Part shown: piece after piece, positions 15,587 to 23,942 of the stretch
How positions within the stretch are numbered: the first letter of the stretch is position 1
Layout of the letters: every line of letters starts with the position of its first letter
Assembly: GCF_900604535.1 (NCBI RefSeq)
Contig: NZ_UWOT01000001.1
Span: 329,949 to 393,948, forward strand
Direction: 5' to 3'
Length of the DNA: 64,000 nucleotides
Source: Romboutsia_E sp900604535
GTDB lineage: Bacteria > Bacillota > Clostridia > Peptostreptococcales > Peptostreptococcaceae
The notes under the pieces: generated by a model
The model's input: only the letters and a program-made list of their open reading frames with translations
Database searches by the model: none
Told to the model about the DNA's origin: nothing
Made by a program: the position numbers and the translations under genes

Positions 15587-16966
15587 ATGAATGTTTTCAG
15601 TAGCATAGCATTTATTTTTTATTTTTTACCTTTAGTATTAATCTGTTATTACTTATCTCCCTATAGGCTTAGGAATCTAGTTTTATTTATCTTCAGCTTA
15701 TTCTTTTACGCCTGGGGAGAGCCTTTATATATATTTATAATGATATTCTCTATATTTTCAGATTATATACATGCAATAATTATAGATAAAAATAGAGGAA
15801 ATATAAAATCTAAAATAGCTTTAATATCATCCATAATTATAAACTTGTCACTATTAGCATTTTTTAAATATAGTGATTTTTTAATATCAATATATAACAA
15901 TATTTCTAATAATAATATTCCTTTATTAAATATTGTCTTACCTATAGGAATTAGCTTTTATACTTTTCAAACAATGTCTTATTCAATAGATGTTTATAGA
16001 AATGAAGCCCCAGTTCAAAAAAATATAATTTCTCTTGCATCTTACATAACTTTATTTCCACAATTAGTTGCTGGACCTATAGTTAGATACTCTGACATTG
16101 CAAATGACTTAAACAATCGTACACATAATTTTGATAAACTTTACGATGGTGTTTGTAGGTTTATAATAGGACTTTCTAAAAAAGTAATACTTGCTAATAA
16201 CCTAGGGATAATCTGGTTTAATATAAAAAGTTCTAATTATAATAACTTATCTATATCAACTGCATGGCTTGGTATAATCTGCTTTACACTACAAATATAC
16301 TTCGACTTTTCAGGATACTCTGATATGGCAATTGGACTAGGTAAGATGTTTGGATTTAGCTTTTTAGAAAACTTTAACTATCCTTATATATCCAAATCTA
16401 TAACTGAATTTTGGAGAAGATGGCATATGTCATTAGGAATATGGTTTAGAGATTATGTTTATATACCTCTAGGAGGAAATAGATGCGCTAAATCAAGATG
16501 GCTATTTAATATTATTGTAGTATGGTTTTTAACAGGACTTTGGCATGGAGCTAGTTTTAACTTTATATTATGGGGACTTTACTTTGGATTTATTTTAATT
16601 TTAGAAAAACTATTTTTACTAGAAAAACTAAAATCCTTACCTAATATAGTTAGTCATCTATATGTAATAATTTTAATTTTAATTAGTTTCGTATTATTTG
16701 ATATAACAAGCTTTAACGATGTATTTAAATATTATAAAGCAATGTTTAACTTTAATAATGTATTAATTGATAAAACATTTTTATATTACTTAGTACCTAA
16801 CATATCAATTTTAATTATAGGAATACTAGCATCAACACCAATATTTAAAAACATACTTTCAAAATATACTATAATAAAATTTATAGCTTTAGTCTTAGGA
16901 TTAATAATATCTACTGCATTTTTAGTAGACTCAACATTCAATCCATTTTTATATTTTAGATTCTAA
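15587..16966 (+). CDS. MBOAT-family O-acyltransferase (AlgI/DltB-like)
   Basis: 459 residues, about ten to twelve membrane segments. Family signatures include PIGISFYTFQTMSYSIDVY, FPQLVAGPIVRY, TEFWRRWHMSLG-WFRDYVYIPLGGN and the probable catalytic histidine in LTGLWHGASFNF. MBOAT proteins of this type move acyl groups across the membrane onto cell-surface polymers. AAGGAGATGATATAAA precedes the start. It is encoded between the lipoprotein and the DHHW gene, the usual triad for polysaccharide or teichoic-acid acylation. The acceptor is not identified. Confidence 0.93.
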   Translation: MNVFSSIAFIFYFLPLVLICYYLSPYRLRNLVLFIFSLFFYAWGEPLYIFIMIFSIFSDYIHAIIIDKNRGNIKSKIALISSIIINLSLLAFFKYSDFLISIYNNISNNNIPLLNIVLPIGISFYTFQTMSYSIDVYRNEAPVQKNIISLASYITLFPQLVAGPIVRYSDIANDLNNRTHNFDKLYDGVCRFIIGLSKKVILANNLGIIWFNIKSSNYNNLSISTAWLGIICFTLQIYFDFSGYSDMAIGLGKMFGFSFLENFNYPYISKSITEFWRRWHMSLGIWFRDYVYIPLGGNRCAKSRWLFNIIVVWFLTGLWHGASFNFILWGLYFGFILILEKLFLLEKLKSLPNIVSHLYVIILILISFVLFDITSFNDVFKYYKAMFNFNNVLIDKTFLYYLVPNISILIIGILASTPIFKNILSKYTIIKFIALVLGLIISTAFLVDSTFNPFLYFRF

Positions 16967-16980
16967 AAGTAGGTGATTAT

Positions 16981-18111
16981 ATGAGCAAAAATAATATACT
17001 AAAATTTTTAACAGTATCTATATTTTTAATTTTTATATTTATATTTCCAATTATAAATATACTTACTCCAGATAAAACAGTAAGTACATTAGAAAATAAA
17101 ATACTAACACAATTGCCTAAGCTATCATTAGATAAAATTAAAAATGGTTATTTTATGGAGAACTTTGATAAATACACAGAAGACCAATTTCCATATAGAG
17201 AAGAATTTATATCTTTTAAAAATAGTATAAGTTACATGTTAGGAAATAGAGAATTTAGAAATATATATATAACAAAAAACAACAGACTTCTAGAGAAATT
17301 TATTTTTAATAAGGAAATTATGTATCAAAATATTTCCCAGGCAAACAATTTAACAGAAAAACTATATAAAGAATACAAAATAAAATCAAAACTGATAGTT
17401 ATCCCTACATCAATAGCATTTTATGAAGAAGAACTACCTTCATATGCAATAACAGATAATCAACAAGATGTACTAAACTATATAAAGGAAACCACAGAAA
17501 ACTTTTATACACCATACAACATACTAAAGGAAAATAAAGATAAATATATATACTTCAACACAGACCATCACTGGACTCAATTAGGAGCAATGCTAGCATA
17601 TAGTGAACTATACAATAAAGATTTAAGTACAGAAGATGAGCTTTACTCAAACTACAAAAAAGTAGCGGAAAGCTTTCTAGGGAGTTATTACTCAAAAGCA
17701 ATACTCCCAACAATAAAAGGAGACAGCATATACTCCTATAAAAACTACAACAATCACAAAATAGAAATAGACTTTGATAGAAATTACAACACATTATATG
17801 ATAACGAAAAATTAGAAGGAAAAAACAAATACCAATACTTCCTTCACGGAGACCCTGCATATGCACTAATAGAAGGAAACCCAAATAAAGAAGAAGAAAT
17901 ACTAATCTTAAAAGACTCCTTCGCCCACAACTTTATACCACTACTAGCAAATGAATACAAAAAAATACACGTAATAGACCCACGCTATTACACATCAAAC
18001 TTAGAAGACTATATAAAAAATAACCCAAACATAAAAGAAGTACTAACAATATGTAACATCCAAACCCTAAATCAAGACAAATTCTTCCCAAAAACTACCC
18101 CAACAAAATAA
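16981..18111 (+). CDS. DHHW-family (AlgX/AlgJ-like) acetylation protein
   Basis: 376 residues: N-terminal membrane anchor (~8-28), then an SGNH-hydrolase-like domain with the diagnostic FNTDHHWTQLGA motif (~180-191) and LKDSFAHNFIP near the C terminus. AlgX/AlgJ proteins act with MBOAT partners in acyl transfer outside the membrane. AGGTGATT precedes ATG 16981, 14 bp after the MBOAT stop. Synonymous sites become progressively poor in T and rich in C toward the 3' end, in contrast to the MBOAT gene. Confidence 0.9.
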   Translation: MSKNNILKFLTVSIFLIFIFIFPIINILTPDKTVSTLENKILTQLPKLSLDKIKNGYFMENFDKYTEDQFPYREEFISFKNSISYMLGNREFRNIYITKNNRLLEKFIFNKEIMYQNISQANNLTEKLYKEYKIKSKLIVIPTSIAFYEEELPSYAITDNQQDVLNYIKETTENFYTPYNILKENKDKYIYFNTDHHWTQLGAMLAYSELYNKDLSTEDELYSNYKKVAESFLGSYYSKAILPTIKGDSIYSYKNYNNHKIEIDFDRNYNTLYDNEKLEGKNKYQYFLHGDPAYALIEGNPNKEEEILILKDSFAHNFIPLLANEYKKIHVIDPRYYTSNLEDYIKNNPNIKEVLTICNIQTLNQDKFFPKTTPTK

Positions 18112-18139
18112 AATATTGGGGCATAAGTGGAAGTTTTAA

Positions 18140-18253
18140 GTTCGCAGCCTTTTGTGGAAGGTGAAGGTGTAATTTGACATCCATTGTCAGCATTTTCCAG
18201 ATGCATGTGTGTCAAATTACACATCACCACCCCACCCAAGGCCTTTCACGAAC
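18140..18253 (+). repeat. Nested hairpin element D (shared apical core)
   Basis: The inner hairpin (18160-18229) pairs GGTGAAGGTGTAATTTGACA with TGTCAAATTACACATCACC around an apex TGTCAGCATTTTCCAGATGC, a diverged copy of the A-C apex. An outer helix brings GTTCG, GCCTT and GTGG together with CCAC, AAGGC and CGAAC. The left outer strand TTCGCAGCCTTTT itself resembles the apex. It lies between convergent genes. Confidence 0.78.
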
Positions 18254-18262
18254 ATTATAAAA

Positions 18263-18784
18263 CTACCACTCATAATACCCCAATATCTTCAAATATCTTC
18301 TCTCTCCTTCTTTTAGACTTAGTGGATAATTCAACAAATCATAGGTATGCTGACAAATCAAATAATCAATTAAAAAGTCACCTTCAAGAATAACCTCAGT
18401 AACAATCATATTATGATAGGCTCTACCCTCATAAACTAATTGAACAATATCACCAAGTTCCAACTCATTATACTCAGCTTCCCTAGCATATATACCAAAG
18501 TTACTACTGCTTTCATTATTATTTCCAGTAATATACTTATAAAATGGTTCTGCCGCAGTCCAAGTAGGAGTTCTACTACTATCACTATACCAATACCATT
18601 GTTTAAGAACACTATTTCCAGAATGATCAAAAGGAATATCTCCAGCTTTTAAACACTGAGAAATAAAATTAGTGCAATCGCCTCCCCAATCTTCATAATC
18701 TTTATATTCTTTATTTCTTCCTAAAGCCCATTTTTTAGCATAAGCTGCTGCTGCCTCTCGATTATAAGGTTGTAGTACTTTCAC
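18263..18784 (-). CDS. Putative amidase-domain (Amidase_6) protein
   Basis: 173 residues. AYAKKWALGRNKEYKDY then GGDCTNFISQCLKAG are the signatures of the Amidase_6 putative amidase domain, with the cysteine as expected nucleophile and a histidine in RAYHNMIVTEV. No signal peptide is evident, unlike many secreted relatives. It overlaps the end of the upstream DUF3298-type gene by 23 bp, so the two are coupled. Confidence 0.85.
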   Translation of the reverse strand: MKVLQPYNREAAAAYAKKWALGRNKEYKDYEDWGGDCTNFISQCLKAGDIPFDHSGNSVLKQWYWYSDSSRTPTWTAAEPFYKYITGNNNESSSNFGIYAREAEYNELELGDIVQLVYEGRAYHNMIVTEVILEGDFLIDYLICQHTYDLLNYPLSLKEGERRYLKILGYYEW

Positions 18785-19430
18785 TAATAACCCCCCTTAA
18801 AAAATAATCACTAAAATAGTACTTTGCATCTTCATACATTATTTTAAATTCTAAAATTTTTCTTATGTTGCTTCCCATTTCATATGATGATAAGCAAATT
18901 ACTAATCCATCTTCTTCTAGATAAAATGCTTGATCTTCGTATATTTCTATGTTGTAAATCATGTTTATTAAGTCATAATTACTTATGCCTATTTCTTCAT
19001 TGTTATCTAGCATCATAGCTAATTGAATTTTTACCATGTTTCCTATAAATGTTTTATAATCTATTAATTCATCAAAGATGTCTCTTAGTTTAATTTCTTT
19101 TTCTTCATTAAAATCATAGTTGTAAGAGTTTATATAATTTATGTTGTATAGTTCTATAAATTGACTAAATTCTATTGGTATACTTATTATATTATTTTTG
19201 TTAAATGATATTGTGTATTCTGTCATTAGGTTTACTACACTGTTTATATCTTCTTCTTTTAGAATTTGCTCTACTACATCTTTAAAACATAGCACATCTT
19301 CATAAATTTTTCGGTTTATATATTCTACGAAACCATTTTCATTATTTATTAATTTAATTACTGGATAGTTTAATAGGCATTTTACTTGGTCTTCACTTTT
19401 ATCTAACAACCTATCTTCAATTATAAACAT
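18762..19430 (-). CDS. DUF3298/RsiV-like domain protein
   Basis: 222 residues. LRDIFDELIDYKTFIGNMVKIQL followed by FYLEEDGLVICLSSYEMGSNIRKILEFKI is the pattern of the DUF3298 domain found in the lysozyme-binding anti-sigma factor RsiV. There is no transmembrane segment or signal peptide, so it is not an RsiV orthologue. ATG 19430 is seven bases from GAGGAG, a better fit than the ATG six bases upstream. The overlap with the amidase-domain gene suggests a joint envelope-related task, which is inference. Confidence 0.72.
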   Translation of the reverse strand: MFIIEDRLLDKSEDQVKCLLNYPVIKLINNENGFVEYINRKIYEDVLCFKDVVEQILKEEDINSVVNLMTEYTISFNKNNIISIPIEFSQFIELYNINYINSYNYDFNEEKEIKLRDIFDELIDYKTFIGNMVKIQLAMMLDNNEEIGISNYDLINMIYNIEIYEDQAFYLEEDGLVICLSSYEMGSNIRKILEFKIMYEDAKYYFSDYFLRGVISESTTTL

Positions 19431-19500
19431 ATGCATTCTCCTCTTTTTATTTATATAATAATTAATATGTCTATAAAAAATTTTTGTTAAGTAAAATATA

Positions 19501-19540
19501 AAAAAAAGACAATTTCTTTAAATTAAGAAATTGTCTTTTT
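19501..19540. terminator. Intrinsic terminator (NlpC/P60 gene)
   Basis: AAAAAGACAATTTCTT pairs with AAGAAATTGTCTTTTT around a TAAATT loop; A and T tracts allow use from either side. It lies 8 bp after the stop of the minus-strand NlpC/P60 gene. Confidence 0.88.
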
Positions 19541-19547
19541 CTACAAA

Positions 19548-20702
19548 TTAATAAACTCTCTTTGCAGTTACAAATCTACTTGCATGATAACTAGAATTTA
19601 TATTAGATATTTTAACAACATCACCTGGTTTTGTTGCATTTATCATATTTCCATCACCTATGTATATTCCAACGTGACTTATTCCACTTCCATTAGTGTT
19701 AAAGAATACTAAGTCTCCTGGCATAAGCTCACTCTTGCTTACAGTTGTACCATATGTAGCTTGAGACTTTGAAGATCTTGGTAAAGTTATACCTTGTTGC
19801 TTATACACATAGTAAGTAAGTCCTGAACAGTCAAATGAATTAGGACCTTCTGCTCCCCATCCATATGGCTTACCTAATTGTTGTCTTGCTAAAGCAACAG
19901 CTCTTTCTGCTGCACTGCTTATAGTTGTACTTGAATTATTAGAATTACTTTCATTGCTAACAGTTCCATCACTTACATTTAAGTATTGGCCTGATACCCA
20001 TCCAGTACTACCATTTTTTAAATCAATTTGATACCATCCATTTAAACTTCCTACAATGTTGTATTGTTGTCCAAGTTTTACACTACCTATTCTTGAATAA
20101 TTAGTTCCTGCTCCACTTCTTACATTTAATGATGAAGTATTTACAGTTCCATATTTATTACTTATAGATTCTTGTGTTCCACCTGTAGATGGAGTTGATG
20201 ATTCTCCAGAAACTGATACATAGTCTCCATGAATCCAACCTGTACTACCGTTAGCTAAGTTAACCTTATGCCATCCATCTTGAGTATCATGAATATTAAC
20301 TTGTGTTCCTTTAGATAATTTACCTATCTTTGAATAATGTGTTCCAATTCCACTTCTTACATTTAGTACTGATGTAGTTACAGTTCCTAATTTACTTGAA
20401 CTTGATGTTCCCCCTGAAATAGTAATATATTCAGATGCTGACCATCCTACAGTTCCATTTGATAGCTTTATCTTATACCATCCATTGCTACTTTCAAGTA
20501 TTGATACTGTATTGTTTTTATATATTTTTGCTATTATGCTGTTATTTGTTCCTGCTCCACTTCTTACGTTTAATACAGAAACATTAACAACACCACTATT
20601 GTTGCCTGCATTTGCTATAGTTATGTCTCCTACTAAAGTAGCCGCTGCTAAAACAGCACTTCCAGCTACTACTTTACATAAAGTATGGTTATTTAAACTC
20701 AT
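19548..20702 (-). CDS. Secreted SH3-NlpC/P60 peptidoglycan endopeptidase
   Basis: 384 residues: signal peptide (~1-32), three bacterial SH3 domains (each with a VLNVRSGxGTxxS segment, starting near 40, 115 and 190), a Ser/Asn-rich linker, and a C-terminal NlpC/P60 domain with catalytic FDCSGLTYYVY and SHVGIYIGDG; the third polar residue is Asn (INATKPG). NlpC/P60 enzymes cut D-Glu to diamino-acid bonds in stem peptides, and the SH3 domains bind the wall. GGGAGATATTTCAA precedes the start. Confidence 0.94.
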   Translation of the reverse strand: MSLNNHTLCKVVAGSAVLAAATLVGDITIANAGNNSGVVNVSVLNVRSGAGTNNSIIAKIYKNNTVSILESSNGWYKIKLSNGTVGWSASEYITISGGTSSSSKLGTVTTSVLNVRSGIGTHYSKIGKLSKGTQVNIHDTQDGWHKVNLANGSTGWIHGDYVSVSGESSTPSTGGTQESISNKYGTVNTSSLNVRSGAGTNYSRIGSVKLGQQYNIVGSLNGWYQIDLKNGSTGWVSGQYLNVSDGTVSNESNSNNSSTTISSAAERAVALARQQLGKPYGWGAEGPNSFDCSGLTYYVYKQQGITLPRSSKSQATYGTTVSKSELMPGDLVFFNTNGSGISHVGIYIGDGNMINATKPGDVVKISNINSSYHASRFVTAKRVY

Positions 20703-20807
20703 TTGAAATATCTCCCTTATTAAAAGTATTCAGTATATATAGTATCATATTTATACCATATTTTCCATATTTTACTTTTAATATTAAGGTTTTATTGTCA
20801 TAAATTG

Positions 20808-21245
20808 CTATATTATATGAAGTGATAGCATTGTAACTATTACTCCTGCCATCATATTTCCTATTAATACTCCTGCTAAAGCTTCTTTCATTCTCATTTT
20901 TAATATTGATGCTATTGCTGATGCTGTCCATGTCCCAGTTGTCGGAAGAGGTACACCTACAAATAGGATTATTCCTAATATTGAAGCTTTTTTCATCTTT
21001 TTCATACCAGATTCTATTTTATTATCTACTTTTTTTATTAGTCCTAAAAATATTTTCTTTGTTCTTAAGTAGTGCATTATATTTCTAAAACATAAAACCA
21101 GTGGTATTGATACTATAGTAGATCCAGCTACACTAGCTAAATATACACCTATAGGATTTAAATCCATTGCTATACCAAGTGGTATTGCTCCTCTTAATTC
21201 AGTTACTGGTATCATTGATAAAATCATTATATGTAAGTATCCCAA
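20808..21245 (-). CDS. COG2426-type 'small multidrug export' membrane protein
   Basis: 145 residues, four hydrophobic segments, with PVTELRGAIPLGIA near the N terminus and VGVPLPTTGTWTASAIASIL, the two signatures of this family. The family name comes from weak evidence and the true substrate is unknown. TTG 21245 is used because GGAGG lies six bases upstream; the next ATG is seven codons in and has no such site. Confidence 0.85.
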   Translation of the reverse strand: MGYLHIMILSMIPVTELRGAIPLGIAMDLNPIGVYLASVAGSTIVSIPLVLCFRNIMHYLRTKKIFLGLIKKVDNKIESGMKKMKKASILGIILFVGVPLPTTGTWTASAIASILKMRMKEALAGVLIGNMMAGVIVTMLSLHII

Positions 21246-21267
21246 GTTAGTCCTCCTTCAAAAAATA

Positions 21268-21302
21268 AAGATATAACATTTTATCATAATTGTTATATCT
21301 TT
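21268..21302 (-). terminator. Intrinsic terminator of galE
   Basis: On the minus strand AAAGATATAACA pairs with TGTTATATCTTT and is followed by ATTTTTT. It lies between galE and the COG2426-type gene. Confidence 0.8.
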
Positions 21303-21314
21303 GTATATTCATTA

Positions 21315-22340
21315 TTAACCTTTTGCAGTTTCTCTGTATCCATCTGGATTTTTACTTTGCCATCTCCATGAATCTTGGCACATTTCATCTATACCATAAT
21401 TAGCTTTCCATCCAAGTTCTTTTTCTGCTTTACTTGGATCTGCATAGCATACTGCTACATCTCCAGCTCTTCTATCAGTAATCGTATAAGGTATTTTTTT
21501 ACCACTAGCTCTTGAAAATGCATTTACAAGTTGAAGTACACTATATCCATGACCCGTTCCTAAATTATAAGTTACAAGACCTGGGTTTTCTTCGAGTTTT
21601 TTTAATGCTTTAACATGTCCTCTTGCTAAGTCTAGTACATGTATATAATCTCTTATACCTGTTCCATCTAAAGTATCATAATCATCTCCAAATATATTTA
21701 ATACAGGTAGCTTACCAACAGCAACCTTAGTTATATATGGCATTATATTATTTGGTATTCCATCTGGTTCTTCTCCAATTAGACCACTTTTATGAGCTCC
21801 AATAGGGTTAAAATATCTTAGAATAGCTACATCTAATGAGGAATATGCAAAACACATATCTCTAAGTATATCTTCTATAATTAGCTTACTTCTTCCATAT
21901 GGGTTTGTTACTGATAACGGAAAATCTTCTACTATAGGACACTTTTTAGGTTGGCCATATACAGTTGCTGATGAACTAAACACAAATTTACATACACTAT
22001 ATTTTCTCATTAAATCGAATAAATACAGAGTACTTAAAATATTGTTATAGTAATAATCTAATGGTTTTTTTACAGATTCTCCAACAGCTTTTAATGCTGC
22101 AAAATGTATTATAGCATCTATTTCATTTTCTTTAAATACAATTTCTAAATCTTCTTTATTAGTTAAATCCACCTCATAAAATTTAAAATCCTTTTTAGAT
22201 ATTTCCCTAATTCTATCTAATACAATTGGACTACTATTACTAAAATTATCTACAACTACTACATTATAATTATAGTTTAATAGCTCTACTACAGTATGAC
22301 TACCTATGTATCCAGCCCCACCTGTTACTAATATATTCAT
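21315..22340 (-). CDS. galE: UDP-glucose 4-epimerase
   Basis: 341 residues, full length. The NAD-binding GGAGYIGSH, catalytic SSSATVYG and YGRSK (Tyr-x-x-x-Lys) motifs, and RYFNPIGAH match GalE. It interconverts UDP-glucose and UDP-galactose, and GlcNAc forms in some members, and could feed the glycan genes further along. I use ATG 22340 at the start of MNILVTGGAG; a TTG three codons earlier is possible. Confidence 0.95.
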   Translation of the reverse strand: MNILVTGGAGYIGSHTVVELLNYNYNVVVVDNFSNSSPIVLDRIREISKKDFKFYEVDLTNKEDLEIVFKENEIDAIIHFAALKAVGESVKKPLDYYYNNILSTLYLFDLMRKYSVCKFVFSSSATVYGQPKKCPIVEDFPLSVTNPYGRSKLIIEDILRDMCFAYSSLDVAILRYFNPIGAHKSGLIGEEPDGIPNNIMPYITKVAVGKLPVLNIFGDDYDTLDGTGIRDYIHVLDLARGHVKALKKLEENPGLVTYNLGTGHGYSVLQLVNAFSRASGKKIPYTITDRRAGDVAVCYADPSKAEKELGWKANYGIDEMCQDSWRWQSKNPDGYRETAKG

Positions 22341-22382
22341 TTTCCCCAATTCCCCTTTTAATTTAATTACTTAAATTTATGT

Positions 22383-22409
22383 AAAAAAAACACCAGCTTA
22401 TGCTAGTGT
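22383..22409 (-). terminator. Terminator of RNase P RNA
   Basis: On the minus strand ACACTAGC-ATAA-GCTGGTGT followed by TTTTTTT, directly after the 3' end of rnpB. Confidence 0.88.
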
Positions 22410-22415
22410 ATGTCA

Positions 22416-22768
22416 TTAAATTGAGCAAGTCTATAAGCGGAGTTCTGTATTTGATGATCATCTTTCTAGGCCTATTGTCACCAATAGGCTCAAGCGTCCT
22501 ACCTACCGGAGGGTACGAGCAGCACCCTATTTACCCTAACTTGGACTTGCTCCGGGTGGGGTTTACACGGCTTGGCTAGTCACCTAGCCAACGGTGAGCT
22601 CTTACCTCACCTTTTCATCCTTACCAAACTAGTTGGCGGTTATTTTCTGTTGCACTTTCCTTAGGATCACTCCCACTAGACGTTATCTAGCACCCTTGCT
22701 CTATGGAGCTCCGACTTTCCTCACGTAGCTAATGCTACCCGCGATCATCTGGCTTACTTAATTTAATT
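22416..22768 (-). ncRNA. rnpB: RNase P catalytic RNA
   Basis: The minus strand carries the conserved core elements of bacterial RNase P RNA: GAGGAAAGTCGGAGCTCC near the 5' end, GTGCAACAGAAA, the L15-type region GGATGAAAAGGTGAGGTAAG, and the 3' part ACAGAACTCCGCTTATAGAC. Terminal TTAAATT and AATTTAA pair to form P1, which sets the ends. A strong promoter precedes it and a terminator follows. It processes tRNA 5' leaders. Confidence 0.97.
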
Positions 22769-22778
22769 GACTTTCACT

Positions 22779-22807
22779 ATATTATCATATTTTTTTTATC
22801 GTGTCAA
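22779..22807 (-). promoter_or_regulatory. Promoter of rnpB
   Basis: On the minus strand TTGACA (22802-22807), 17-bp spacer, TAATAT (22779-22784). The predicted start is a few bases from the P1 helix of RNase P RNA. Confidence 0.8.
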
Positions 22808-22819
22808 AAGTTAAATTTT

Positions 22820-23419
22820 TTATATTATTCCTTTTTCATGCACATAAAGCGCTGCATGAGTTCTATCTCTTAAGTTTAATTTTTCAAAAATATTGCTTGT
22901 ATGCTTTTTAACTGTATGTTCTGTTATACATAGCTCATTAGCAATCTCATGATTAGTTTTACCTTTTGATATACATATTAAAATTTCTTTTTCTCTTTTT
23001 GTAAGCTCTTTTATTTCTTCTAAGTTATCTTTTCTCATATAATTTTCTACGAGGTCTGAATCAAAGTATTTTTTTCCTTTTGATAATAATCTTACTGCAT
23101 ATTTTATTCCTTCACCTTCTATATTTGCTAATATGTAGCTATCTACACCAATTTTCATACACTTTGCGAATAATCTTGTATCTTCATAAAAATCTAATAC
23201 CATTATTTTTGAATTTCCATTTTCTTTTATATCTTTTATACAATCTATATACTGTTTAGTATTTCTATTTAAGTCAAATATAACTAAATCGTATGCATCT
23301 TTATTTATATCAGTACACATATATCCTTCATCTAATATATCTATACAACTTTCACTTGATAGTATCTCTGCTACTCCTTTTCTTATAACTAACGATTCTG
23401 AAATTATTATCCCCTTCAT
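22820..23419 (-). CDS. LuxR/NarL-family response-regulator-like transcription factor
   Basis: 199 residues: an N-terminal receiver-like domain (1-120) and a LuxR helix-turn-helix (LTKREKEILICISKGKTNHEIANELCITEHTVKKHTSNIFEKLNL, split at about 137-180). The receiver keeps an aspartate in DLVIFDLN but lacks the usual acidic pair near the N terminus (IISESLVIR), so classic phosphorylation is doubtful. GGAGGGTG precedes the start. No histidine kinase gene is adjacent. The ~300-nt leader contains a c-di-GMP-II riboswitch and terminator, so its level is probably set by c-di-GMP. Targets are unknown; envelope genes nearby are candidates. Confidence 0.9.
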   Translation of the reverse strand: MKGIIISESLVIRKGVAEILSSESCIDILDEGYMCTDINKDAYDLVIFDLNRNTKQYIDCIKDIKENGNSKIMVLDFYEDTRLFAKCMKIGVDSYILANIEGEGIKYAVRLLSKGKKYFDSDLVENYMRKDNLEEIKELTKREKEILICISKGKTNHEIANELCITEHTVKKHTSNIFEKLNLRDRTHAALYVHEKGII

Positions 23420-23606
23420 ATATTACACCCTCCGTAAAGTCCCTTTTATTCACTATGTATTAATTATATGTCTTATTTTTTACATATTAAATCACTCAAA
23501 TTTACCATATACTATAAATCTTTTGTTTAGTTATTGATTACACTTTTTTATAATTCATATACTTGTTACTATATATCCGTTATACTTTAGTATTATTTTT
23601 TATAAT

Positions 23607-23650
23607 AAAAAAAGCTATACTAACAAAAACTAGTTTTTGTCAAATATAGC
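23607..23650 (-). terminator. Riboswitch-linked intrinsic terminator
   Basis: On the minus strand GCTATATTTGACAAAAAC pairs with GTTTTTGTTAGTATAGC, followed by TTTTTTT. Its left strand overlaps the 3' strand of riboswitch helix P1 (23643-23647), so the two structures exclude each other. Confidence 0.82.
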
Positions 23651-23720
23651 CGGTTGCATCACTAACTCCATATATCCGAGATGCCCAAATTACAGGATAT
23701 ATATCACCATTTCAAATATT
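23643..23720 (-). ncRNA. Cyclic di-GMP-II riboswitch aptamer
   Basis: The minus strand reads, in segments, GAAATGGTGATATATATCC, TGTAATTTGGGCATC, TCGGATATAT, GGAGTTAGTGATGCAACCGG. It closely follows the C. acetobutylicum c-di-GMP-II aptamer as I recall it (AAATTGGGCAC ... GAGTTAGTAGTGCAACCG). ATATATCC/GGATATAT forms one helix whose loop GGGCATC pairs with GATGCAACC, giving the expected pseudoknot. AATAT/ATATT closes P1. Because P1 formation would break the terminator stem, c-di-GMP is predicted to turn the downstream LuxR-type gene on. Confidence 0.85.
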
Positions 23721-23910
23721 AAAGTTTTTACTACTTATATGTTTATGTTATACATATTTAGTATAATTTTCAATAAATAATTGGTATAATATCTTACTTT
23801 CGTTTTTCAAAAAAATACTTTTTTATAAAAAATTCTTATTTTTTCTACAAAATAAATAATTATTCTATATCTACTTCCAATTTATTACAAGTTTAATTCG
23901 ACAATTAAAA
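23721..23910. other. AT-rich intergenic region
   Basis: Between the riboswitch and the terminator of the LCP gene. It must hold the promoter of the riboswitch transcript on the minus strand; TATACT and TATAAC hexamers near 23745-23770 are possible -10 boxes, but no convincing -35 pairing is seen. Confidence 0.4.
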
Positions 23911-23936
23911 AGCAGACCTATTCAAATAAGCCTGCA
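23911..23936 (-). terminator. Terminator of the LCP gene
   Basis: On the minus strand GCAGGCTTAT-TTGA-ATAGGTCTGC followed by TTTTTAA, just after the LCP stop. Confidence 0.75.
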
Positions 23937-23942
23937 TAATTT

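Noticed and set aside
23583..23720. c-di-GMP-I, SAM or TPP riboswitch
   Set aside because: The GGCAAACC/GCAAAGC core of class I, the S-box core and the TPP box CUGAGA are absent; the class-II pseudoknot fits.
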